Below are positions 1 through 6,610 of a stretch of DNA of 27,947 nt, in pieces; the stretch's first letter is position 1, and every line of letters starts with the position of its first letter. Below the pieces are notes generated by a model, which did no database searches, was not told the origin of the DNA, and worked only from the letters and a program-made list of their open reading frames with translations. A program made the position numbers and the translations under genes. Source of the stretch: Candidatus [Bacteroides] periocalifornicus (GTDB lineage Bacteria; Bacteroidota; Bacteroidia; Bacteroidales; CAJPTX01); contig LIIK01000030.1 of assembly GCA_001421095.1 (NCBI GenBank), positions 2,278 through 30,224 on the forward strand, given 5' to 3'.

Positions 1-127
1 CCTAATAGGAGCTTGAATCCACACGCGTCTTTTGCAGAGGCCTCTTCGCGTTCTCCCCTTACCGCGGTTCCCTTTCCCCTTTTTGTAGTGAAGGGAGTTT
101 AAATCACCAGTTTTCCGAAGACCGTAG

Positions 128-147
128 CGACGCGGCGTGCCGCGTCG
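128..147. repeat. GC-rich perfect hairpin
   Basis: CGACGCGGC (128-136) is the exact reverse complement of GCCGCGTCG (139-147), with only GT between, so a very tight stem-loop can form. It is followed by TTTAA rather than a long T tract. It could be a weak terminator for a gene left of the window or a small extragenic palindrome. Confidence 0.5.
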
Positions 148-477
148 TTTAATTACCAGCGCAGCGTTTTTTTGCCCCTGGCGGGTGCCCGCGGGCGGCA
201 GGGCTTTTGGGCGAGGGCGCGCAGCCCCCAGGGTCGTGCGTGGCATCCCTGTATTCCGTGTTGCGCCCTCGGCCAGGCCTGCGCAAATGCCATGCCGCAT
301 TCTTAATATAGAATCGCATGATTAAACCCCATTTACCCCCAAGGCAAGAATGGGAGAGACACCTATTTAAAAATGCTTTGCTCGCCATGGGTCTTTTGCA
401 GAGGTTTTACAATCACCGATCATTGCTCCTTGAGGCCTTGGTAGGGGCGATGCCGAGCGTAGCGAGTGCTCGCCCAA

Positions 478-537
478 GGGTGGGCTGGGTAGACCGGTGT
501 CACCTGCCCATTTCGCACCCCTGCCCACCCGTATTTT
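478..537 (+). terminator. Possible terminator or structured element
   Basis: GGGTGGGC (478-485) pairs exactly with GCCCACCC (523-530), and a T-rich tract (TATTTTT) follows. The 37-base interior can itself fold (GGTG with CACC). The long loop makes this weak as an intrinsic terminator. No plus-strand gene is seen before it in the window. Confidence 0.3.
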
Positions 538-733
538 TCGCGCGTCCGTCCATCATTCTTCCCCCGTCTGCCGTCTTCCCCTTCGCGCCTACTCCCTCCT
601 ATGCCTGCCATCTTCCTGCACTTCCCACGGTAGAAAAAGGGTTGCATGATTTACGTATACGCTCCGTTCGCGGCATAAAAACCACGGTCGTCAATATTTT
701 TTGACCAAAGGGGACAGCTTATGGGAAAGTTAT

Positions 734-741
734 TACCTTTG
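734..741 (+). promoter_or_regulatory. Bacteroidota -7 promoter element TACCTTTG
   Basis: TACCTTTG matches the Bacteroidota sigma-factor -7 consensus TAnnTTTG exactly. It lies 16 bases before the ATG at 758 and 25 before the ATG at 767. Translation must therefore start downstream of the in-frame TTG at 701. A TTG at 701-703 is the only upstream -33 candidate and is further away than usual. Confidence 0.7.
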
Positions 742-757
742 CGGCGTAAAAAACGAA

Positions 758-2554
758 ATGGTTCAGATGAAAAATATCTACTACAGGGCTTTTATTGAGC
801 GGGTTACGTTAGTTCTTGCAGGGATTGGGATTGTGGCGATGGCGCTGCTGGGCGGGTGCCGAAAGGAGCTCTCAGAGGAGCTGCCTAAAGAAGGGATTGA
901 CCTCCAGTCGCTAGATTCGCTACTGCGGGTAGTGGGCGTAATGCCCACGGTTGATTCTACGGGTTACCTGCCCAGGCAAGAGGGGCAGGGGATAGTGAAG
1001 GGGCGTGCGCAGTGGCGTACCGATGTGGGGCCAAAGGGCTACTACAGACCGGTGGAGAACCGCTACGTGGGGAACGGTACCTATGCCAAGCCCGATTTCA
1101 CCCGCAATGTGAATGAGAATATCGTGTGGCCGGGCAACATCATCACGGTGGAGAGCGCGCGAGCTGGGAATGTTCGCGATTTCCCTGAGCTTAATCCCGA
1201 GCGGGCTGAGGGGCGAGTATCCCTAGGGGTAGTCAATGGCGGCACAAGCAGCATAGGCGTGCTCAGGAGCTATAAGAAGTCCGATGTGTACGCGGTGCTC
1301 AACGGGGTGCTGGCCAGCCACCAGGGGCATTTTCCAGCCGAGGTGCAGCTCTCCATCTCGCAGGTGCAGAACTTTGAAGAGCTTCGTTACTACCTAGGAG
1401 GGTCCTCGGTACCCGATGCCGAGCTAGAGGAGAAGATGAAGGGGGTGAACTGGGAGAGCCAGTCGCAGAAGATCATGGTTCGGCTCAATCAGGTCTACTT
1501 CCGCATGCTGTTCGACGATCCAGAGGCTGGGTGGCACGGCCTGTTTCGGGAGGGTGCGGACTACGGCAAGATCGGGCAGGTGGTAGGGGCGTCTGCCAAA
1601 TCGCACCTAGGCTATATCTCATCGGTGAGCTATGGGCGAACCTTTGTGCTGGTATTCGAGGGGAAGGATTTTAGCATGGCAGACTTAATCCCCACCATTC
1701 GGAAGATGCTAGCGACTAAAGATGTGGATGAAAGGAACCGGCTTGCCGAGCGGCTCAAGGGGCAAATGGAGCTCCACTACCACCAGGTGGGCGGTCAGCC
1801 TATAGATCCCGGTAGCGTAGTGGCGGGCGACTGGGGCTCGCTCTTCAGCTCTATAGTGAGTGGTGCTGAGGTGAGTAGCCTGAATGTGGCCAAGCCGATA
1901 GCCTACACCGTGCGCTACCTAAGCAACGGTGAATTGGCTGAGGATGAGGTGCGTATAAAGGCAGACTACAAGCTGGTAGAGTACGAGAGGGTGCGGGAAA
2001 ATGGGACGGTCTACCTCCGCGGGCTTCGGGTTCGATTCCAGGGAACAGGGAATCGGCCCATCGGGGGGAATTATGACTATATATCGAATGAGAGCTACGT
2101 GAATGTAAACTATGTTCATCTGGAGGCGTGGGAGGGGAGCAAGAAGCTCATTGATGAGGGGCTATGCAGTAGGTTTGGATTGTCTGTGCAAGATGGGTTC
2201 AATATTGACGTGGCGAATGAAAAAAAGATAGTATTTAGCCCGGGTGCATCGACTAGAGAGATTCGGTTGTCCTTCAGTGTTAAGGTGTATTTGAGGCGCT
2301 ATAACGAGGGGTTGTTTCGGGGAGGACATATCGAAGCGCGCAGAACATATAACAGGACGTTGATTCTTAGGTATAACGATAAGCAGGATAAAGAGTGCTG
2401 GGAGATTGTGAACGATGGAGAGGGGTACGTAAGCGATACACCATTTCATAGGTTGGGTATATACGATTTTTTTGAGCGGTGCAACATTCGGTTCTCGTTG
2501 GACTATAGTTTCTCCACGGAGTTTGAGTCTCATTACGGCAATGTGAATCGATAG
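758..2554 (+). CDS. CDC-like (thiol-activated cytolysin family) lipoprotein 1
   Basis: Predicted surface lipoprotein of the CDC fold, about 598 residues. I chose ATG 758 because the promoter at 734-741 excludes the earlier TTG; ATG 767 is equally possible. A signal peptide ends in the lipobox ALLGGC (Cys34), followed by RKE. CDC landmarks in order are VWPGN (about 123), YISSVSYGR (about 286-294), a GG pair (about 345) and KPIAYTVRYLSNG (about 379). The spacing across the first membrane-hairpin position equals that of pneumolysin. However, the two hairpin positions are charged and look helical, so membrane insertion is doubtful. The undecapeptide position reads KECWEIV. In known CDCs monomers assemble into a ring on membranes; here cholesterol binding is not expected. 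The last 400 bases are AT-richer than the start. Family membership is fairly sure; role is inferred. Confidence 0.75.
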   Translation: MVQMKNIYYRAFIERVTLVLAGIGIVAMALLGGCRKELSEELPKEGIDLQSLDSLLRVVGVMPTVDSTGYLPRQEGQGIVKGRAQWRTDVGPKGYYRPVENRYVGNGTYAKPDFTRNVNENIVWPGNIITVESARAGNVRDFPELNPERAEGRVSLGVVNGGTSSIGVLRSYKKSDVYAVLNGVLASHQGHFPAEVQLSISQVQNFEELRYYLGGSSVPDAELEEKMKGVNWESQSQKIMVRLNQVYFRMLFDDPEAGWHGLFREGADYGKIGQVVGASAKSHLGYISSVSYGRTFVLVFEGKDFSMADLIPTIRKMLATKDVDERNRLAERLKGQMELHYHQVGGQPIDPGSVVAGDWGSLFSSIVSGAEVSSLNVAKPIAYTVRYLSNGELAEDEVRIKADYKLVEYERVRENGTVYLRGLRVRFQGTGNRPIGGNYDYISNESYVNVNYVHLEAWEGSKKLIDEGLCSRFGLSVQDGFNIDVANEKKIVFSPGASTREIRLSFSVKVYLRRYNEGLFRGGHIEARRTYNRTLILRYNDKQDKECWEIVNDGEGYVSDTPFHRLGIYDFFERCNIRFSLDYSFSTEFESHYGNVNR

Positions 2555-2768
2555 CCTGCTCGAGCTGGAATATCAGTGATGGGAAAATTTGGAGTTTACC
2601 GCTAGATTGTAATTCTGCAGGAAGGATTACAGATGGGCTTAGTAGGAGAGGATAGATGCGGAGCTTTGCGAGTGTCCACGTTTTTGTAGATAGCAGCGCA
2701 TCGAGGTCTAGTTTTTTTTTCGTTTAAACTTTGTTAACAGTTCGTCAAGTTAAATTTTTTTTAGAGAA
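2555..2768. other. Spacer with T tract and weak promoter
   Basis: This 214-base spacer separates the first two cytolysin-like genes. GATGCG (2655-2660) can pair with CGCATC (2697-2702), and a run of nine T follows at 2712-2720, which may act as a weak terminator. AAACTTTG at 2726-2733 resembles the -7 element TAnnTTTG with one mismatch and could start transcription of the next gene. The last 60 bases are very AT-rich, as is usual for Bacteroidota translation leaders. Confidence 0.35.
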
Positions 2769-4502
2769 ATGAGCAAGCAAGTACTATTTTTGCTGCTATT
2801 CGCAGCCGTGATTGGGATCATGCCCAGCTGTCAGAAAGATCCTAAACCCCAGGACGAGGATGAGAAATCAATGACGCAGCGGGAACGTGAGATCTACAAC
2901 ATGCTTGAGTCGGTTGGGACGCTATCGAATGAAGTACCGGCTGGTTATGGGCAAGTAGCTCAAACAACGTCAACCAGTAAAGAGTATGCGGTGCAGGGTA
3001 ATCAATCAGGGACTCGCATCACGGAGAAGAAGCATTGTGCTTTTGGTAAGAGCGAGGGCGATTTCACCATGCTTAGTCCATGGGCTGGAGTACTCTGGCC
3101 AGGTGCGTTGATTCAAGGAGGTTCGCTAAGAGGTAAGTCGATCCCCAATTCGATTCCACTCCATAAGAAGCGGAAGCCTGGGCGTATACTCCTCCAAGTG
3201 GTTGGGGGGAATGGGAAACTTGGCTCTGAGAAGTGGTACAAAGAGTGTCCTATGCGCGAGAGCGATGTACTGCAGGCTCAGAATGAGCTGATCGGCCAAT
3301 TCCTTACGAGTAGTACACAGGCTGATTACTCCATTTCAGTATCGTCAGTGTATAGCAAAGAGGATCTAAAGGTGAAAGCTGGTATCAACCTCAAGGGGTT
3401 TGGAAGCAAGTTCGATGCAGCTTTTGCGGGCTCATGGAACGAGGAGATGTCGCACGTGTTGGTGAAAGTGGTTCAGAAATTTTTTACCATCACCTATGAG
3501 GATCCTGACGATGGATTCAATGGGGTTTTTACAGACGATATTACACGACAAGAGCTAGAGCGTTATACTGGCGATGGGAATCCGATCTGCTATGTGAGCT
3601 CGGTGTCATACGGACGTATATATTACCTGCTTATAGAATCAGCCGCTGATAGTAGAGCATTGGAGGTCAGCGCACATGCAACGTATAAGAATGTGGTAGA
3701 AGCGAGTGCATCAGTGGATCAGGTAAATATGATCAAGAATTCCAAGATCACTGTTTGTCAGTACGGTGGAAATGCTACCGATGGGATAGGTGCAGCCATG
3801 AAGTTTTCGCACGACGAACTACTGAAATTTTTGCAAAAGGGAGCAGAGTTTGGAGAGGATAATGTGGGGGCTCCTATCTCATTTGCCGTGAAGCATCTCT
3901 ACGATAATTCGCTGGTACACATGGTTAATACGCTAGAGTATGACTACACGCAGACGACCTTCGTGCCAGACAAAAGCGATGAGTTGGCTTTCATGATTGA
4001 CGATATCGCTTTTGAAGGAACGCCAAGCGGTAATTATAACTTTTCTAGCAACGGTAAATATATCGTGAAGGAAATCACGATGACGGTCAACAGGAATGAG
4101 AAAAAAGAGAATGATTCGGTAGAGGGGAAGGATATTAACATTCCTATTGTTACTGCAAGGATGGAAAAAGACTTGAATAGTAGTACTCTTTTTTCTATTA
4201 AACATGAGTATAGCGATAAACATGGAAGCAGAGTCAATCGAATTAATCTCCGGGTTGTGGTTGGTATAGAATCTGAAGTTTGGAAAAATATGCAGTGGGG
4301 GAGCAACCCAACAGATAGTAAAGAACATGTTTTCAATATTACGATATCAAAAACAGACAAGGGATGGGAGATTACACCAGCGAAGAATGAGGGAGATGAT
4401 TATATTTGTTTCACACAACGGTTTGATTGCAAAAAGGCAAGTTATTCTGCAAAGCTAACATGTAGACTTTTTGTGAATAACCGTTTGTATACTACGAAGT
4501 AG
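2769..4502 (+). CDS. CDC-like (thiol-activated cytolysin family) lipoprotein 2, likely pore former
   Basis: A 577-residue lipoprotein with the clearest CDC similarity in the window. The signal peptide ends at Cys21 (IMPSC), followed by QKD and an acidic linker. Landmarks are LWPGAL (109-114), SKEDLKVK (196-203) aligning with the start of pneumolysin's first membrane hairpin, YVSSVSYGR (275-283), the GG pair (333-334), and GAPISFAVKHLYDN (367-380) entering a domain-4-like C-terminus. Distances between landmarks match pneumolysin within about one residue. Residues about 201-221 and 297-316 alternate polar and apolar side chains, as expected for amphipathic beta-hairpins that insert in a membrane. 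At the undecapeptide position there is KGWEI (531-535), so the cholesterol-recognition motif is absent. The gene is AT-rich, especially its 3' third. It most resembles the CDC-like proteins described in Bacteroidota. Target membrane unknown. Confidence 0.85.
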   Translation: MSKQVLFLLLFAAVIGIMPSCQKDPKPQDEDEKSMTQREREIYNMLESVGTLSNEVPAGYGQVAQTTSTSKEYAVQGNQSGTRITEKKHCAFGKSEGDFTMLSPWAGVLWPGALIQGGSLRGKSIPNSIPLHKKRKPGRILLQVVGGNGKLGSEKWYKECPMRESDVLQAQNELIGQFLTSSTQADYSISVSSVYSKEDLKVKAGINLKGFGSKFDAAFAGSWNEEMSHVLVKVVQKFFTITYEDPDDGFNGVFTDDITRQELERYTGDGNPICYVSSVSYGRIYYLLIESAADSRALEVSAHATYKNVVEASASVDQVNMIKNSKITVCQYGGNATDGIGAAMKFSHDELLKFLQKGAEFGEDNVGAPISFAVKHLYDNSLVHMVNTLEYDYTQTTFVPDKSDELAFMIDDIAFEGTPSGNYNFSSNGKYIVKEITMTVNRNEKKENDSVEGKDINIPIVTARMEKDLNSSTLFSIKHEYSDKHGSRVNRINLRVVVGIESEVWKNMQWGSNPTDSKEHVFNITISKTDKGWEITPAKNEGDDYICFTQRFDCKKASYSAKLTCRLFVNNRLYTTK

Positions 4503-4521
4503 TCTAAGTTGGGATGTATTT

Positions 4522-4570
4522 TACTCCAAGTGCATGGAGTGCACAAAGAGCTATCCATGCACTTGGAGTA
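4522..4570. repeat. Perfect 17-bp inverted repeat after CDC-like gene 2
   Basis: TACTCCAAGTGCATGGA (4522-4538) is exactly complementary to 4554-4570, with a 15-base loop. No T tract follows on the plus strand. It begins 20 bases after the stop codon of the second cytolysin-like gene. It may terminate or stabilise that transcript, or be a regulator site. Confidence 0.75.
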
Positions 4571-4625
4571 GAATCATTCCGCGTTGATTTGTAATTGGGA
4601 TTACTAAAGTTAGGTTGAGAGAATC

Positions 4626-5168
4626 ATGCGAAGTGTATATAGAGGGGTGCCATTAATAGTACTAACTTTTTTTGTTGGTGCTATAGCTCTTTTCCAAAGC
4701 AGTTGTGGAAAGGAAGATAAGGATAAGACAAAAGCCGAGAAAGAGGCTTTGGTTCGGGAGATGGCAGGAGTCTACACGAGCGAGGTTGTGCGGAAAATTG
4801 ACGGTCAGGCAGAGAAAGAGTATGTTCCTGTGGATCTTGCAATCCCCAGAGAGGAGAATGGTGGAAAGCATCGACTTCTTTTCAGTTCAGAGTGCGGAGC
4901 TCTTCTGGAGATAGAACAGATCACTCCAGAAAAGGTGTTCTTAAGCTTTCTGGAGAAAGGGGAGGCTAATCGCCCTCAAAAGGACTTCATAGGAGGTGCG
5001 AAGACTTTGCCCGGCGAGGCTAAATTTTCGGGCTACATCGCAGAATACGATAGGCAGGCCAAAGTATTCCGAATTTCATTGAAACTCGAAGGGAAGACAA
5101 CGACCGAAAATGGAGGTAGAAAGGATTTGACCGTGGCTTTAGAGTACACAGCAAAAAGAGTAGAATAA
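4626..5168 (+). CDS. Small lipoprotein A of a three-member paralogous family
   Basis: Unrecognised 180-residue lipoprotein. The signal peptide ends in FQSSC (Cys27), followed by GKEDKDK, then a charged helix and MAGVY (46-50). A probable all-beta body follows, with the shared motif KFSGYIAEYDR (133-143) and then alternating hydrophobic strands. Lipoproteins B and C nearby have the same layout, including a strand of the type KVFLSFLEK before the motif. The overall plan (a Gly-Val-Tyr opening strand, short beta strands, about 150 residues) recalls calycin or lipocalin-like lipoproteins of Bacteroidota, but I cannot assign a family. A TTTGTAATT motif lies 30 bases before the ATG. Lying between cytolysin-like genes, it may be a partner, inhibitor or self-protection protein; this is inference only. 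Confidence 0.8.
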   Translation: MRSVYRGVPLIVLTFFVGAIALFQSSCGKEDKDKTKAEKEALVREMAGVYTSEVVRKIDGQAEKEYVPVDLAIPREENGGKHRLLFSSECGALLEIEQITPEKVFLSFLEKGEANRPQKDFIGGAKTLPGEAKFSGYIAEYDRQAKVFRISLKLEGKTTTENGGRKDLTVALEYTAKRVE

Positions 5169-5198
5169 AGACAAGTGAGTGCTTGGAGGGCATTATTT

Positions 5199-5735
5199 AT
5201 GAAGAGTTGTAGATTTCAAGCCATCTTCGTTTTGGCTATGTTGGTTTTAGCGGCTGGTTTTGCAGCTTGCAAAAAGGAGGTAAACGAACGAGCTAAGCAG
5301 GAAGAAAACGAACGTGAGATCAGGGCTATAATGCTGGAGATGAGTGGGGACTACGATGCCCAGCTGGAACAGACCCAGATAAATGTGGATGGGGAGCGTC
5401 CACCGCAGCACAAAAATTTTCAGTTAAAAATCACTGAATTAGGTTCTTTTTACTCGCCTTCAGGATCAGTTATTAACGTTGATCTTCAGCTGGGTAAGAT
5501 CACCGAGGAAAGTGTATTTCTTAATCTTTCTCAAGTACAGCACCGACCGATAGATGCTGGCGGGAAGGAGGTGGGGACGCGGTACTACATCCCAGAACCA
5601 AAATTCTCAGGATACGTTGGGGTCTATGATCGCAAGGCAAAGACCCTCCAGCTTTCCCTGCGAACCAAGGAGGTCTACATATTTGATAAGGTAGAGCGGG
5701 ACTACAGGGTTCTTTATACTGGGAAGCGGAAGTAG
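5199..5735 (+). CDS. Small lipoprotein B of the paralogous family
   Basis: Unrecognised 178-residue lipoprotein. ATG 5199 is preferred over the in-frame GTG at 5175 because MKSC opens a normal signal peptide with the lipobox FAAC at Cys24, followed by KKE. After a charged helix come MSGDY (48-52) and a beta-rich body with KFSGYVGVYDRKAK (135-148). That motif aligns with those of lipoproteins A and C. The gap to gene A is only 30 bases, so the two are probably cotranscribed. A hairpin follows the stop. Its function is unknown. Tandem duplication followed by strong divergence outside the motif suggests different partners or targets within the cytolysin-like cluster. Confidence 0.8.
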   Translation: MKSCRFQAIFVLAMLVLAAGFAACKKEVNERAKQEENEREIRAIMLEMSGDYDAQLEQTQINVDGERPPQHKNFQLKITELGSFYSPSGSVINVDLQLGKITEESVFLNLSQVQHRPIDAGGKEVGTRYYIPEPKFSGYVGVYDRKAKTLQLSLRTKEVYIFDKVERDYRVLYTGKRK

Positions 5736-5759
5736 CATCTCAGGATTTTAGGTGGGGCT

Positions 5760-5802
5760 GCACGGCTACGGGATGGCATGCGAGCGATTCCGTGGCCGGT
5801 GC
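5760..5802. repeat. Imperfect GC-rich hairpin after lipoprotein B
   Basis: GCACGGCTACGG (5760-5771) pairs with CCGTGGCCGGTGC (5790-5802), with one wobble and one bulged base. The 18-base loop contains the palindrome GGCATGC. No T tract follows. It occupies the same kind of position as the hairpins at 4522-4570 and 6498-6528. Confidence 0.55.
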
Positions 5803-5864
5803 GGCGGCCTTTAGGATGTTAGGAAATTAATGGGTTTGTAATTCCAGTTAAGCGTTGTTAGCCA

Positions 5865-6407
5865 ATGATGATACGAACAGTCAGATTTATCGGGCTATTG
5901 GCTATTTCGCTTGCGGTGGCGTTCACTGCGTGCAAGAAGGATAAGCCAGAGGTAAAAGAAGTGGATGAGCGGGAGGCCGTGGTCAGTGAGCTTTGCGGTG
6001 TCTATAGCGGCAAGCAGGTTCGCATTGAGCCCGCAACTAGGGATACCGATGTCCTCCAGCTCCCAATAAGGATATCGAGGCATCCACAATCGGAAACTGC
6101 GGTAAAATTCGCATTCAATGACGACTACAGGGCCGATCTCACAATAGAGAAGGTGGATGATGATAATGTGTATCTCGGTTTTCTGGAGGGGAAAGAGGTC
6201 AAAACGAGTACGAAGTCTGGAAGTTTGATCCGTGCCTACTACCAAAAGGGCGAGTCAAAATTCTCTGGGTATATCGGGGTGTACGATCGAAAGGACAAAG
6301 TCCTCCAGCTCGCGCTAAAATCGCATGTGATTCTCGAGCTGTCTGATGGTACACCAGTGGAAGAGGTTGATTACGTCCTAGACCATACTGGGTGGAAGAG
6401 GAATTAG
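5865..6407 (+). CDS. Small lipoprotein C of the paralogous family
   Basis: Unrecognised 180-residue lipoprotein, with ATG at 5865 or the adjacent ATG at 5868. The signal peptide ends in FTAC (Cys23), followed by KKDKPE. LCGVYSG (43-49) is the opening strand. The body contains a strand pair around DDDNVYLGFLEGK (98-110) and the family motif SKFSGYIGVYDRKDK (131-145). It is closer to lipoprotein B than to A around the motif. TTTGTAATT occurs 22 bases before the ATG, as it does before gene A. Its function is unknown; a role as partner of, or protection against, the adjacent cytolysin-like proteins is a hypothesis from context. Confidence 0.8.
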   Translation: MMIRTVRFIGLLAISLAVAFTACKKDKPEVKEVDEREAVVSELCGVYSGKQVRIEPATRDTDVLQLPIRISRHPQSETAVKFAFNDDYRADLTIEKVDDDNVYLGFLEGKEVKTSTKSGSLIRAYYQKGESKFSGYIGVYDRKDKVLQLALKSHVILELSDGTPVEEVDYVLDHTGWKRN

Positions 6408-6458
6408 CGTTTTAGTTTGCGTTTCTTTGTGGGTATATATGGCCGTGTGTTTTGCGCG

Positions 6459-6476
6459 GTTCTCTTCCTCGAGAAC
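6459..6476. repeat. Short hairpin GTTCTC/GAGAAC
   Basis: GTTCTC (6459-6464) and GAGAAC (6471-6476) form a 6-bp stem with a 6-base loop in the spacer between lipoprotein C and CDC-like gene 3. It could be an operator-like palindrome or part of a larger fold with the hairpin at 6498-6528. Confidence 0.4.
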
Positions 6477-6497
6477 ACTGTGAAAATGCTCTGGACG

Positions 6498-6528
6498 GCG
6501 TGGCACGGTATGTAGAACCGTGCCATGC
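6498..6528. repeat. 12-bp hairpin before CDC-like gene 3
   Basis: GCGTGGCACGGT (6498-6509) pairs with ACCGTGCCATGC (6517-6528) around a 7-base loop, with one wobble pair. TATATGGTCTTTTT follows, with the T run at 6540-6545, so weak plus-strand termination after lipoprotein C is possible. Confidence 0.6.
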
Positions 6529-6610
6529 TGCTATATGGTCTTTTTCAGCATTCTCGTGCTGCTTTACGAAGGGGATTGATACTGCTTAATCTGGTTCAGA
6601 TGCGTTGGTT

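Larger units (their letters stand above)
1..733. other. Non-coding left flank, no convincing gene
   Basis: I see no gene here. The open frames are short, have no recognisable motif and run through GC-rich palindromes. The stretch holds two copies of a TCTTTTGCAGAGG repeat (28-40 and 392-404), a compact GC hairpin at 128-147 and a longer inverted repeat at 478-530 followed by a T-rich tract. It ends at the promoter of the first cytolysin-like lipoprotein gene. No tRNA or rRNA signature was recognised. Confidence 0.6.

Noticed and set aside
10..20. Sequence GCTTGAATCC like a tRNA T-loop
   Set aside because: No acceptor stem, anticodon arm or CCA can be built around it within the window.
318..704. 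Plus-strand open frame of 128 codons in the left flank
   Set aside because: It spans an inverted repeat and has Pro/Ser/His-rich low-complexity content without any motif or ribosome binding site.
701..757. N-terminal extension of the first CDC-like protein from TTG 701
   Set aside because: The promoter element at 734-741 lies inside this extension, and the signal peptide is normal from 758 or 767.
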